From Channallabes apus (lineage: Eukaryota > Chordata > Actinopteri > Siluriformes > Clariidae), in assembly GCA_030522415.1 (NCBI GenBank), contig CM060121.1, positions 7,048,476 to 7,112,475 of the forward strand: a stretch of 64,000 nucleotides of DNA, in the 5' to 3' direction. Below the pieces are notes generated by a model. It was not told the origin of the DNA and did not search any database. It was given only the letters and a program-made list of their open reading frames with translations. The position numbers and the translations under genes were made by a program. Shown here one piece after another: positions 33,046 to 45,109 of the stretch; position 1 is the first letter of the stretch, and each line of letters opens with the position of its first letter.

Positions 33046-34124
33046 ACGTACCACAAGAAAAAGGAGTTGACACGGGATGACATGCAGAATATGGATGTAG
33101 GATATGGATGGGTAACGTTAGCATATACAGTACATTCCATTCCAGGAGCATGTTTGTAAGTCCAATTTGTTCTTGAGTCCGACAAAGTGAGTATTATACG
33201 CCTTTGACACAAATATACAATGTAAAACATACCAATTCATGTGACTAAATCTGTCCTCTTTCCCCATACTGCCATCATGTGGCCAAAAACCACAATCGTG
33301 CCTAAGGAAATGAATCTCACAGTGAAATGTTGTCTCTGCGCCTTGAAATCGCGAGGAGAATCCCGGATGCCAGTTTGTCTCAGAGTTGTTTTCCACTGTA
33401 TTGTATTGCACTATGAACTCTCTTTTGTTGAGGATTTCCCTGAAATTAGGATTATTCGCCATCAGGACGCTTTACACCCATCCGTACTGCCATTTTCTAT
33501 TTGTTCTTCTAGTTTGATTAATTAAAACTGATGAGGCTGTCTCATTTCTCCTACACCCCCACTCACACACATATGATATACTGAACTTTAGACATTTTAT
33601 ACATTCACTTATACAGTGAAGATATTGTATATTATTGTAAATATTGGTAACTGGTGGACTGCAATGTCTATTTTTTATACAATACACAGGATCTACTTCC
33701 ATGTTTGAACCAGAAGTTGAACCGTGGTCCATCTGTATGTGTAGAAGTTCATAACTCAATTGTTCGTAAGTCGGGGACTACATGTAGTTGGCCAAATCTT
33801 CATTCATTCATTCATCTTCTATACCGCTTTATCCTGTATTTAGGGTCGCGGGGACCTGGAGCCTATCCCAGGAGACTCAGGGCATAAGGCAGGGTACACC
33901 CTGGACAGCGTGCCAATCCATTTGGCCAAATCTGTTAATTATTAATTTCAGGTGTTTCAATCAGATCCCTTATCTCCAGTGAAAAATCTTGTGGACAGCC
34001 TTCCAAGAAGTGAGGAAGCTGTTATAGCTGCAAAAGAGGAACCAACTCCATATTGAATTATATGTATTTAGATACAATGTGATTGCAGGTTTGGCAAAAT
34101 ACTTTTGTCTATATAATGTATATT
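33046..34124. other. Insertion-like block between two halves of a dispersed repeat
   Basis: The words TTTGTAAGTCCAATTTGTTC near 33151 and CTCAATTGTTCGTAAGTCGG near 33756 look like the ends of a decayed DNA element of about 650 bp. SINE copy I lies at 33800-33921. No gene is recognised. Confidence 0.35.
33800..33921 (-). mobile_element. 5'-truncated RTE-tailed SINE (copy I)
   Basis: Only the 3' 122 bp of the family are present, yet perfect 12-bp duplications TTGGCCAAATCT flank it at 33788-33799 and 33922-33933. Truncation therefore happened during reverse transcription and not by later deletion. Confidence 0.9.
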
Positions 34125-34400
34125 AAGGTTAATTACCGTAGCATTTTATTTACGCTAAAGCTAAGCTTGCTAGCTTGTGGTAACTGAGGTGAGTATGGCT
34201 AACCAACAGCCAGGCTCTATTCCTTTATGCCCATTTATTTATTAACTGTGGTTTAGGTGGAGTCAGCTCCTGTCAAAGCTCCTACAGTTGAGCTTTGGAA
34301 CCACTCTTCAGAAAATCTGAGGGTTTGTTAGGTCCTCATACAGTTTATGGGTGTATGCCAGTGCATGTTGGTGTCACATGTTATCTCTCATTGCATTGCT
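34125..34400 (+). repeat. Unclassified fish dispersed repeat, copy 2, right part
   Basis: TTACGCTAAAGCTAAGCTTG, CTAACCAACAGCCAGGCTCT and ACCACTCTTCAGAAAATCTG parallel 9255-9465 in order. Confidence 0.55.
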
Positions 34401-35290
34401 TTATTAAATTTTTTGTGTATGCAAAGATTCGTTGGCTTCACATATTAGCTCTTGTTAATAAAATCACTGATTATTAACAGTAACCAGAATGTATCTGCTC
34501 TAACTCTCTTGGCTGTTTCTCCACGTCTGTTTGTTTCTTTTTCTCTCTCTATCATTTGCTTTAATAGCAATGCAAACACAATTACTGGCTTCTATATATA
34601 TATACCAAAATGTGTCAGAAAACAGCAATACTGACAATCACTACATCTTAGGGGTCATTACCTGCAGGACTGCAGTCCAGACGTGGACCCAGCATAGGTT
34701 TTCATTGGACCGAACTAATGCTTAAATGAATACTGCAGAAATGTGCTCGTTTTTTTTTTTTTTGCGGTTCTTCTTTTTTGCCTAATAAAGTGTTGGTTTA
34801 TATTAGAGCAAGCAAGCGAGGGAGGAATGCACTTCCGTTGAGGTGATTTAAAGGCCCTCAGTGACGCATGTCCATGTCTGGAATTCCTGGTCATTCCTAA
34901 AGTGCGATGACGCAGCACACACAGCTACGCACACATACTCACTAATCTCTCAAATCCTGTAAGCCAACTGAAAGAGAGGTACATATGTATCTACAGACAC
35001 AGAATTCTTAGAACCCCATCAATCTTCATCAGTTTAAAAGCAACACTGTCACTGAGGTGAAGCAGAAACCACTTTCCTAGATAGGCCAAGGATCACAATC
35101 TGGGCCTGATTTTTGCACTCCTGAAATATAAAAACTGGACAATTTTGAAGACTAATTTATGCCTGTGGGGAGCAAAGGTTCGCCCATCTGGTCTGACTGA
35201 CATGACCATAACAGGACTCTCTGAGGACCCTGTTCTCGAGCAAATTTTAGTGCAGCATTACTCATTTCGGTGATGCTTTTAATTGAAGCA
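34401..35290. other. No gene seen
   Basis: A T run lies at 34750-34763. No recognisable exon or repeat end. Confidence 0.5.
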
Positions 35291-35294
35291 ATTG

Positions 35295-35735
35295 AAGCTG
35301 AGATGGTAATAGGAAGATACCTTGAGAGGAACCAGACTCAACAGGGAACTCATCCTTATCTGGGTGAAACAGGAAGCAGGAAATGATCTGCATTTATACA
35401 GTGTGTTAGGTGGCAGGCAGTTCAGCTATAACTGTTGATGTTAATATGAAGTCCAGGTAGTTATTGGAGACTCAGGTAGACTTGTAGGAAGTTCCAGTCC
35501 TGAACTATCGAACTGTCAAGTGCCCAGGGAAACAGCTGCCAACACCAGTCGAGGCCAGAACCATCTTCTAGGTAGAGAGAGTCATCCCCAGGCACCAGAC
35601 GCATTCCAAAGAGACACACAGGGCATCCATGCGACGAGACCTCCAACCAGAAGCGGGGCACCATGATGGGTCAGACAGGTCCGGAGGGCAGAGGGAGTCT
35701 GGATCACTGGCAGCAACATACAGTTCAGATTAGAT
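35295..35735 (-). mobile_element. LINE 3'-UTR fragment (same family as 29265)
   Basis: It shares GATGGTAATAGGAAGA, CTTGAGAGGAACCAGACTCA, CAACACCAGTCGAGGCCAGA and GGGTCAGACAGGTCCGGAGG with 29450-29890. Identity is high. Both ends of the UTR are missing. Confidence 0.85.
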
Positions 35736-36540
35736 ACATCTGAGCATCTGAGGGGTAATGATGTGGAAAAAATGGTAGCTTGGCATTGATGGGCATCATT
35801 TGATGCTTTGGAACCATCCAATAATAACATGATGCCTTGGCCACTGAGCCACCACTGCTGTAAATATTATTATAAATTTCCAATTCCTACACTCCCCCAT
35901 CAGGGCTATAACCAGGGAGGGTGAAGATCACGTGGTTTCTCTGTGCTATGTGACACCAGCCGACCACATCTTTTTTTATTGCTTGCTCACGCACCATTGG
36001 GATTGAGGTACAGTAAAACACTCTGAGGATAGCACTATCCCCTTCTTCACTTGAGTGAGCTCACAGACACCCATGATTGGCTAAAGCTGTGTTTGATGTG
36101 AGTGCCTTCCATCCCTTCCCTTTGAGAGAGCTTGACCAGTTAGCTCTTTCTGTCCAGCTCCAGTTGGCTGCAGGGGGGTGAAGAGCTCCAACATCATCTG
36201 CATTTCAGTATGCGGATGATAGGGCGAGCTTGTTACTTCTGCGTCACTCTGGGGCACTACTGCTCTAATTGATGCCCAATTAACAGAATATTTGCAAATG
36301 TTGGTAATTGCTTTTTTGAAATATTTGTTCATAGATTGTTTAAATACAAGAAAAAGATTAGCATGACAAAAGGAAATATATACTCCAGAAGATAAATGAA
36401 ACAAAGAATGGAACTGGGGTGGGAAGAGCACAGCCTCAAGTGAGTTGGACTGTCAGATTGAAGATTTCATGGTAGGGACTGAAAGTCTTTTAATGAAGAG
36501 AAGTGACAAGTAGACTTTATGTAGAAGTGTGGATGCCCTG
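35736..36540. other. Degenerate repeat-like sequence, no gene
   Basis: CCACTGAGCCACCACTG at about 35839-35855 is the complement of a tRNA-like A-box region. The following 400 bp (CCAGGGAGGGTGAAGATCAC onward) resemble an old fish repeat, but I cannot name it. Confidence 0.35.
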
Positions 36541-37202
36541 TCTGTGTCTTCTTCCAAAGGAATTAAGTTTGCCTCACTCTGCTGCTGTCCACCAAACTGC
36601 AGTGTCACTTGACCCAGATGATCAGTTTATGGAGAGTTTGCTGCCAAGCATGAAGGAGATAGATGATGAGTTTACCAAGTGAAAAAAATACTACAGAATG
36701 ATTATGACATTCTTTTTACCACCAACCTAACCCCTGATAGATGCTAGTTGGAAATATATGTTCAGGATTTTTTGCATGATGGAATAGGTTATATTCCCAT
36801 GGAATTTGTAAGAACAACATCCACTTATTAGTGTTTTTTGAGGGTTTCTGAGTGATGAAAGACTGCCCTTAGAATTCCATCATTGCTTCCATGGCAATCC
36901 ACATCAATCACCTTGAAGTAGTCAGCAATCAGAAAGATGGATTATATTCCCTTTTAATTGTGAGATGCTGCTACTAATCAGCGGGACTCAAACAATTAGG
37001 ACTGTACTGCTCACGAGCAGTCAGCTGGTGTTACTGTTGCTGTATCAGAAACAGAACCATTTGCTCCTCAAAAGCACTTTCCCCCCACTGGAAATGGTAT
37101 GTTATATGAGAAAATATATATTGGCCATATTGTATTCATACAGTAAAAGTTATTCTAGATTTAGAGCAGTTTTTGGTTTTAATGTTGAAGTAAAGGGACA
37201 GG
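36541..37202. other. No gene assigned; weak BESS-like peptide patch
   Basis: In one frame 36612-36680 reads LDPDDQFMESLLPSMKEIDD, then stops. It resembles the BESS motif of MADF-type DNA-binding proteins, which occur in host genes and PIF/Harbinger elements. The patch is short and isolated, so no product is called. Confidence 0.25.
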
Positions 37203-37409
37203 GGTAGGGGTAGCTCAGTGGTTAAGGCATTGGACTACGGTTCAGAAGATCCCAGGTTCAAACCCCACAACCACCAAGTTGCCACTGTTGGGCCCTTGAG
37301 CAAGGCCCATAACCCTCAACGGCTCAGATGTGTAATGAGATAAAAAATGTAAGTCGCTCTGGATAAGAGCGTCTGCCAAATGCCTAAATGTAAATGTAAA
37401 TGTAAACAG
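37203..37409 (+). mobile_element. Full-length tRNA-derived SINE with L2-type tail
   Basis: The A box TAGCTCAGTGG is at 37211-37221 and the B box GGTTCAAACCC at 37255-37265. The body has GCCACTGTTGGGCCCTTGAG, and the tail has AAGTCGCTCTGGATAAGAGC followed by repeated AAATGT. The tail matches the 3' end of L2 LINEs such as the fragment at 5470-6362. No clear target duplication is seen. Confidence 0.9.
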
Positions 37410-39265
37410 AGAGACAATTTCTTGGTCTAAGTGGTCTAAGTAGTCACTTAGGGCCCAAGCCACCATTCCCATAAGAATGCACCAGAGGACCCCTTGTATC
37501 CACAACTTGAGAAGGGAGGGCATAAGTAGGATGTTGTTTAGCACAGCCAAAGGTAAATAGCTAGTCATTGACTTCTGGAAATAGGGTTCCTCAAGGGGTA
37601 TTTAAATGGTCAACAGTTATACATTATAATGAGAAAAAAAATTTTTTTAAGGGACTGCATCATTTTGTATATAATATGGGGTCTGAATGGAAGATTTTTG
37701 TTAATTCATACTTGATAGTTGCTTCCATTCTGCTTCTCTAAGTGTTTAGTAACTCATGACCTTCTCACTAGGAACCCTAAAGGTTTAATAGGCGGAATCA
37801 ATTTTACCTTAGACATAGACAATACTGTCAACTGGGCTGAGGGATTTCTCATGTGGAGGGTCCTTCAGGGTAATCTTTGGACCTATGATATGTACAATCA
37901 TGAAAAACTGTGCCCCTGCAAGAACTTATCCATGGAAACTACTCCAGCTGATGATACACCTTAACATGCTTCTAGAGTAAGTATCTCTTCACTTCATAGA
38001 ACATTTTATCCACATTTTTTTTGCTGCTCCTGTAGAGTAAAGCTATAGCAAGAGATTTGATATTTGATAGATCCCAATGCTAAATAAATTAAACAAGGGC
38101 AATACCTGACAACTTTAGCATTAGCCTTCCTAATTAGGCTCTAATTTCCACTAGGCGTGAATATGTGTATGTATGGTGCTCTGTGATGGATGGACATTCT
38201 CCACAGTTTCTGAAATTTCTGAATCTCTGGATTCATGCTTACTGATGGTAAATTATTATTTTCTCTTATTGTTTTATTAATATTACAGAGATTATAATTA
38301 GATATCTAGCTAAGGAAAAAAAATCAGGCTACACATCTCAACCCCAAATCCCTGGAACCAACTAGAACCAAAAAAAGTATTTAGTCAGCCACTTAAAGTT
38401 CTTAAGTTCTCCCATTTAATAAGATGATAGAGGCTTGATAATTTTCATCATAGGTATACCTCAACTATGAGAGACAAAATAATAATAATAAAAAGCCCGA
38501 AAAAATCACATAGTAAGATTTTTAAAGAATTTATTTGCAAATTATGCTGGAAAATAAGTAATTTTGCCCCACTGTATCGTTTACTAAAATAAAAATGACA
38601 AATTGCCTATTTGGATTTTTAGACACTACTATATACACACTATACATTCTTCCCTTCTCTCTCTCTAACTACATGATTTAATTACCTTCCAGGCTTGTAA
38701 AGCTCTACTTCACGGACCTTCTGTGGATTAGCCATGCTGGAAATTTGATGCCGGAGAAATAACACGCTCCCAAACACCAGCACTCTTGTGCTCCTCTTCC
38801 TGTTTAAAGAAATATCAATGTAGTCAATTAAATGTGTGTAAATGTAAGAATATAAGAATAAAAATGGAATTCAGCTCTGTAGGTATATATATATATATAA
38901 TGACAATTGAATTTATATGATATGACATGATGTGAATTCAGGCTCTAGTTACAGGTATTTCTTGAGTTTAACCATTAGAATAACTTTTTTTAGTCTTATT
39001 AATTTGAATAAAGATATTGATGAGGGGTCGACTTGTTTTCTAAATTACTGTAAAATACAAGGCTAAAAATGTGCCATCCAGTGTAAAATTTTTATTATTT
39101 TCCTTTAACAGAATAACTGTTGAATTTTTTTTACTTATTTAAAAAAGCCTCTGCATAATCAAGGAGCCTTATTGGATATACAGTGGAATTTTTTAAAGAT
39201 ATGATTCAAATGACACCTTTATATATATTTGAGAGCCAAAACCAAAAATGGAATGTAGTGCAACA
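37410..39265. other. No gene seen; AT-rich
   Basis: An 81-codon frame at 37719-37964 has no recognised motif. A short AT run lies at 38886-38900. No other feature is supported. Confidence 0.5.
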
Positions 39266-39270
39266 TATAG

Positions 39271-39790
39271 CTCTCACCAGTCAATTCATTAGATACACCT
39301 GATCAACTGTTTATTAAAACAAATATCTAATCAGCCAATCATAGTGCACTTAACCATGTAGATATGGTCAAGAAAATCATCTGAAGTACAAACTAAACAC
39401 CAAAATGGGAAAGAAAGGTGATTTAAGTGACTTAAAATGTGGCATGGTTATTGGTGCCAGACGGGCTGGTCAGGGTATTTCCGAAACTGCTGATCTACTG
39501 TGGGTTTGAAAAAGACCAGAATGGTCTGAAAAAGAGAAAATATCCAGTGAGCTGCAGTTTTTTAGGGTGAAAATGAATCACTGATGCCAGAGGCCAGAGG
39601 AGAATAGACTGGTTTGAGCTGATAGAATGGCAACAGGCTGATAGAAAAAAAAAAAAAAACCTTAGTCCAATAGAGCACCTTCATTTGTGGAATAGGAGAT
39701 TCGGATCATGGATATGCAGCCAATTAAAGCGCAACAAACTGCATGACGCTATCATGTCCTTATGGACCAAAATCTCTATCCAGAGTCCAG
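39271..39790 (+). mobile_element. Internally deleted Tc1/mariner-type transposon relic
   Basis: The left end TCATTAGATACACCTGATCA followed by AATCAGCCAATCA matches a vertebrate Tc1-like family with CACTTTATTAGGTACACC ends. The coding relic begins ATGGGAAAGAAAGGTGATTT (MGKKGDLSDL) and includes GTGCCAGACGGGCTGGTCAG. It then jumps to the C-terminal part at CCAATAGAGCACCTTCATTT and ATGCAGCCAATTAAAGC. Most of the catalytic domain is deleted and the right inverted repeat is not visible. Confidence 0.75.
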
Positions 39791-40705
39791 AGACCATGTG
39801 TTATTTTTGTATATGAAGTGAAAAGCTGAGGCTCATTCATGGGATCGTTCGTATAACGCACCAAATATCTCTAGAATTAATAATAGTCCGTTAAATATGA
39901 AGAGCAAAACGTTAAATGTATATGAATGTTCACTAATATGAATCCCAAATGGTTCCAGTTTGGGATGTCCAATACACTACACATGCTCTACTTGGGGTGC
40001 TTGGATGCAGAGATTAATCGCAGATGGTTCTCTACAGTATTAGACATGTTGTCCACTACATAGCTTCGAAAACCCACTGTGTGTATATATGTGTGTCTAA
40101 AGAATGACAGTGTGCACTCTAAGAACATACTAGTGCACTCCATGTGCACTCTGACCCTTTGACCAAGGGTTATTGAAGTAAAGCTTGTGCACGGTCAATT
40201 GAGAAAGTAAGGCTTGCTTTGACCTCGACTCAAACGGTCCGTGTGTGTGTGAAATGTTCTAGCTCTAAATCAAAAGCTTCTGTAGGCTAAACTACAAAGT
40301 GATGTGAGATTTACAGGCTTTGTAAGTGTCAAAAGAGAGAGGGAGAGAGAGAGAGAGTGTGTGCGTGCATGTGTTTTGTGTGTGAGCGTGTGCGTTTATA
40401 AGTGTCGCAAGCGTTAATAGCTGCTTTTGGTGTGGTTTACATCTAACGCTTAAATGAAACACGCTTAAAGAGATGAATTCATCGTTAAGGCTGCAAAGAC
40501 GAAGCACAGCGCGGCACTTTTGCATTTGCACTCAAGATGTTTGTAGTTTAGCAGTAGATCACACATATACACGCGCACACACACATGCACATACACACAC
40601 ACATATGCATCCAAGATTGTTTGCAGGTTTTACTAATACAAACCTGTACCAAATCGCATCCCTTTGGTGTGATATAGGCCAAATTAATATAATTCAATGT
40701 CTAGG
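39791..40705. other. No gene seen; short TG and GA runs
   Basis: TTTGGGATGTCCAATACACT near 39959 and GTGCACTCCATGTGCAC near 40133 resemble the dispersed motif at 41093-41600. GA/TG sequence lies at 40335-40365. Confidence 0.45.
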
Positions 40706-40709
40706 ATCA

Positions 40710-41080
40710 TTCATTCATTCATTTTCTATACCGCTTAATCCTGTGTTCAGGGTCGCGGGGGACCTGGAGCCTATCCCAGGAGACTTCGGGCACTAGGCGG
40801 GGTACACCCTGGACAGGGTGCCAATCCATCGCAGGGCACACACACATACACACACTCACACACCCAATCACACACTACGGGCAATTTAGGAACGCCAATT
40901 AGCCTCATATCTTTGGACTGTGGGAGGAAACCGGAGTACCCGGAGGAAACCCACCAAGCACGGGGAGAACATGCAAACTCCATGCACACAGAGACGGGAA
41001 TCGAGCCTGGCCGGGGAATCGAACCCAGACCCTGGAGGTGCAAGGCGACAGTGCTAACCACTACACCACCGTACCGCCAT
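40710..41080 (-). mobile_element. Full-length RTE-tailed SINE (copy E)
   Basis: Complete from the ATGA-type tail to the tRNA-like head (complement of TGGTGTAGTGG). TGTCTAGGATCA flanks it at 40698-40709 and 41081-41092. A few bases are lost in the middle (GCCTCATATCTTTGG where other copies read GCCTAACCTGCATATC). Confidence 0.92.
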
Positions 41081-41092
41081 TGTCTAGGATCA

Positions 41093-41600
41093 ATCCACCC
41101 TAAATGTGTCCCAAACCACACATCCTATACGCTATAAAGACACAAAGTTCCAGTGTCGGCTCACTTAGGATGTGTCCTCAAACTCCCAACCTATTCATTA
41201 TCTGTATGCAATACAACAAATAGAACACTATCACAAATTCTTACTATCATCATCGCACTGTGGGTTTATCCCATTCCCAGTCCCATTCTGGAACATTCTG
41301 TGGGTCATAAATGTCTCTGCAGACATGTATTATATCACATTCCCTATCCACTGAAACTTCATCAATTGAAATGCCTTGTTATCATGATTAGACGTGTCCC
41401 AAACCGTAACCATTTTCACTATATAGTTCACATACAGTAGACATTAGGCATACAGCTTTTCTTTCTATATGCCGCATCATTGCAAATATGATAACCTTAT
41501 GGGTTTGCTGGAGGTGTCCCAAACCACACACCATACTCACCATATAGGATTCTCACTATGATCAACCCACTGTGGTCATATCCCTAACCCAGACCCAGCC
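41093..41600. repeat. Degenerate dispersed repeat with GTGTCCCAAACC words
   Basis: ATGTGTCCCAAACCACACAT (41105), GTGTCCCAAACCGTAACCAT (41395) and GTGTCCCAAACCACACACCA (41515) recur with TTCACTATATAG and CACTGTGG companions. Similar words occur near 42608, 54860 and 56025. It resembles a fish repeat describing CACTATATAGTGCACTA, but the limits are unclear. Confidence 0.4.
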
Positions 41601-41724
41601 CCTACAATGGTCTCAGTGTGGTTCCCAGTCCAGCACCGGCCGAGCACCAGAACCGGCACCTGGCACCAGCACCAGTGTAGTGGAAATGAGGTAAGTTTGT
41701 CCTTGATGATGCTAGATTCCTACC

Positions 41725-41870
41725 TAGCAATGGTCGCAAGGAAAAACTCCCTGAGATGTATTGAGACTGCAGTCACAAGTTACCAGAGAACAGATGAGAT
41801 CTCCAGCCAGAAGCAGAGCACCAGGATGAGCCAGACAGCTCTGGAGGCCAGAGGGGGTCTGGATCACAGG

Positions 41871-41927
<57 letters not shown>

Positions 41928-42600
41928 AATGCTTATTTAACAGATAAGGTGAATGTATATTTAGTGCAGAGTGCAAGCAGGAACTCCAGAAGGACTAATT
42001 ACGACTCGACTTAACTTGATGACAAGGAGAACCAAAAGGAAACAAAGATATAAGGGAAGTAAAGCAACCAGTCACTCCACCAGCAACAAACCTAAGTGAT
42101 CAATAAGAGTGGGGAAGACAGCATCCAAACATAGTAGTTCACCAGACAGTAATACTCTCTACCATTAAACGAGTCCCCAAGATCTGCACCATTAACTAAT
42201 ACAAATCTATTCCCGTTGCTTGGCTAAATAAATAGGTTAGCCTCGACATAAACACTGAGACTGTGTCTGAGTCCCAAAATTAATTGGAAGGTTATTCCAT
42301 AACTTTTGTTATTCCATAACTGTCCATATTCCATAACAATATTAGTATTTTATTAATTCATTTTATTCACTCGGAGCCAATGCAGTATGGATACAATAGG
42401 AGTAATGCGCTCATATCTTCTGGTTCTAGTGAGTTCTAGTGGCTCTGATGTATACTGGAATAACTGGAGCTTGTTTGTGCACCAAGTTAAACCAACCTAG
42501 AGGTGACAAAAGCATGAACACATTTTTTTAAACAACAAATATATTCCTCAGCTTGCAATGTTTCTAAGATGAAAGAATGTTATCCTAGTACCTAGTACTG
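41725..42600 (-). mobile_element. LINE fragment (same family as 29265-32680)
   Basis: AAGGAAAAACTCCCTGAGAT, ACACTGAGACTGTGTCTGAG and TCATATCTTCTGGTTCTAGT follow the order of the 29265-32680 LINE without the Tc1 insertion. It covers 3' UTR and the last, badly decayed part of the coding region. A GA microsatellite at 41876-41924 occupies the place of the one at 29906. Confidence 0.75.
41876..41924. repeat. (GA)n microsatellite in the LINE 3' UTR, 49 bp
   Basis: A pure GA run, corresponding to the shorter run at 29906-29927 in the related LINE copy. Confidence 0.97.
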
Positions 42601-44435
42601 TACTGTATGTCTCAAACTACATACTACAGTCACCATAACATCCTTCTATGCACTCCGCATTGCATTATGGATATTCTTGTTCTAATACACTAATAATAGA
42701 CCCTAACCTTATTGCGATGCATTGTGGGCTTGCATGAGACAACAAGCTATTTTCTAGTTGGGGAGGGTGGGGGGGGATGGCAGCCTGCCAAAATAGTTCA
42801 CTTTGTAGTGTACAGGGTTTAGGCATGGAAAAAACACAATGTACAATTTGTCTAATTATATATCTCGACACCGATAAAACCAAACGGTGCATTCCAGCGG
42901 GACTAAAGAATGCATGCAGGGAAGAGAGAGTGTATGTGTGTGTGTGTGTGTGCGTGTGTGTGTGTGTGGCCCATGATCAAACATGCTTTGATTTGCGCTT
43001 ACTGAAACCTTAACAAGCATGCCATACTTCTTTAAAGGAGCATTTACAGGAAGAATGCCAAACTTTCAGCAATTGGATGGTAAAGCTGCATACGTGATGA
43101 AGTTATGTGCTCGCGGGCAACACACACACTCACACATGTATAGATCGGGATCAAAAGAAGTGCCGAAGTATGTGAAAGAGAGTGAAAGAGAAGAGGTAGA
43201 GTTCTTGGAGTTCTCCTCGTGTATGGGTCGATGTCTGGGAAAGATGAGAGGTTGATTCACCTCTGTGATGAAACATGTTTTCCTCCTAATATACAAATGT
43301 TGTTTTGCTAGCAAGTAACAGACGCTTAGCTTGAATAGCTTCTTTATGAAGTTAAGAAGAATCTCGGGCGGAACATCTCAGTCAAGCTTTGAACCAGACG
43401 ATCACATCAGATTGTACTTCATTCCTGAAAGTTGAAGAATCTGAGAATCTGAGCACTGTGGAGTGACCAGGTCCAATTTCCTATTTAGATCTTTGTGGAA
43501 AGTTCAGGACAGCTCACAGTATGTCCTTAATGTCTGCATTTCTCCTGAAATTAGGACAAAATGCTGAAGATTGTTTAGCAGTGACCAGTACAGAAACGGT
43601 AATGGAGGAGTTCCTCTTGTTCCTCCAGTTTCGTTTGACACTGCACAAATTTTACTCACCCTCCACACCACCTGTGTATATATGTGTGTGTGTCAGTCAC
43701 TAACCCCTTTGCACAGGTGTTGAATTACTTCACCCTAATCAAGCTGAGGTATGCATTTCCTCTCAGAGGTCAAAGGTCTGGGGTCGTTGCAGGGGGAGGC
43801 AGATGCGAAAAGGTCAGAGGTCAAGATGGATAAATGGCGGTTCTAGGAAGAGCAGGTTTTAAAGGATGAAAATAAACCAGATTCCATAAATTCAGCAAAT
43901 TAAGTTGATTGAAAAAAGTTTTTGTATCAGACGACGGTAAATAACGGATCTTGGAATATGTAGAATTATATAATATATAACTATATAACAAATATTTCAC
44001 AGTTCATAAAGCAAACACACAGTGTCTTTCTACATTTCTTATTGGGATACTCTGAAATATGACTATAGGATCGTAAAAATTAAAATCCATGCTCGTAAGA
44101 CAACTTTAATTGAACAATATAGTCTTTTAATTTTGCAAATTCTTCAATCAACCCAACTTCAAAAAGATGAAAAATATGACCACCTTTTGAAAAGCTTCTT
44201 GCAGTTATCGTCTGAAACATTATTGTACAGTAAATGATTCCAGTAACAATCTGCAACGTACTGTATGTCATGTAGATTTCCATGTAGAACAGAATGTTTT
44301 TAAATGTTTCATTCATAAAGAACAAAATCTTTCGAATTTCTATAAGAATTTTTTTTATCCTATAGAAAAAAAAACATAGAAATATAGGTCTGTACAAGGG
44401 ATTGTATTGACATGGTTCTGTAATGGCTTAGGATA
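42601..44435. other. No gene seen
   Basis: An interrupted TG run lies at 42929-42967. Several short open frames carry no recognisable motif. Confidence 0.5.
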
Positions 44436-44439
44436 AAAG

Positions 44440-44600
44440 TTTTATGCTGGATGTCCTTCCTGACACAACCCTTCCTATTTATATACCATAGCACCAGCAC
44501 TAGTGTCCGGCTTGTGCAAACCCTAGTGGCTGGAGTTGGACCCAGGCCACAGCAGTAAAATCATCAGATGCTAACCACTACTCCACCAGGGAACACAGAA
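44440..44600 (-). mobile_element. Old tRNA-derived SINE with (GAA)n-RTE-type body
   Basis: On the minus strand a head with GGAGTAGTGGTTAGC and B-box-like GGGTCCAACTCC is followed by a body whose complement reads TTATGCTGGATGTCCTTCCT. This is the family at 17836. The 3' tail is lost. Confidence 0.6.
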
Positions 44601-45105
44601 CCCCCCCCCACCCCATCCAGGTCAATGGCATTCAATAATGTGGAATTTTGCTGGTTATGAAGTACTTCCAACTTGTTCATCACAAAATACTCAATCAAAT
44701 CAAACTTCTTCCGAACTATTGTCAACTAAAAATCACGTGATAATGAGGAAAATGTAAACAATGCAGCTTGAAAGGAATTAGAATGGGTGTGAACACATTC
44801 ACTTGAACAAAGAAGTGGCCACAGGCCTCCTTCCAATTAATCTAAACATGTCTTAGGCAGATCTTATGAGATGCAAATGGAAACTTAAATGGATCAACAA
44901 TCCTTCATTGACTGAGTAACCATTTATAAAATATTGGCATGGACCAGAAAAGCTCTTGTTTGTTCACACAGCAGTGTAGAGATAAAGGAACTGATGGAAT
45001 TGATGAATGTTTGGTCTGAAAGAAACTTAACAACATAAAATTTCAGTATGTCTTCCCTGAAATTTCCTTTAAAACGAAATCAGAACTTGGTAAAAGATCA
45101 ACATT
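44601..45105. other. No gene seen
   Basis: A C-rich run lies at about 44603-44615. No exon or repeat is recognised. Confidence 0.5.
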
Positions 45106-45109
45106 AATG

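Noticed and set aside
33241..33525. 94-codon frame MTKSVLFPHTAIMWPK onward
   Set aside because: Lies in a decayed, probably transposon-derived block. No domain was recognised and the composition is unremarkable, so I did not call a gene.
37719..37964. 81-codon frame containing LIGGINFTLDIDNTVNWAEG
   Set aside because: The peptide looks plausible, but there is no splice, promoter or homology support that I can see, and frames of this length are expected by chance in 64 kb.
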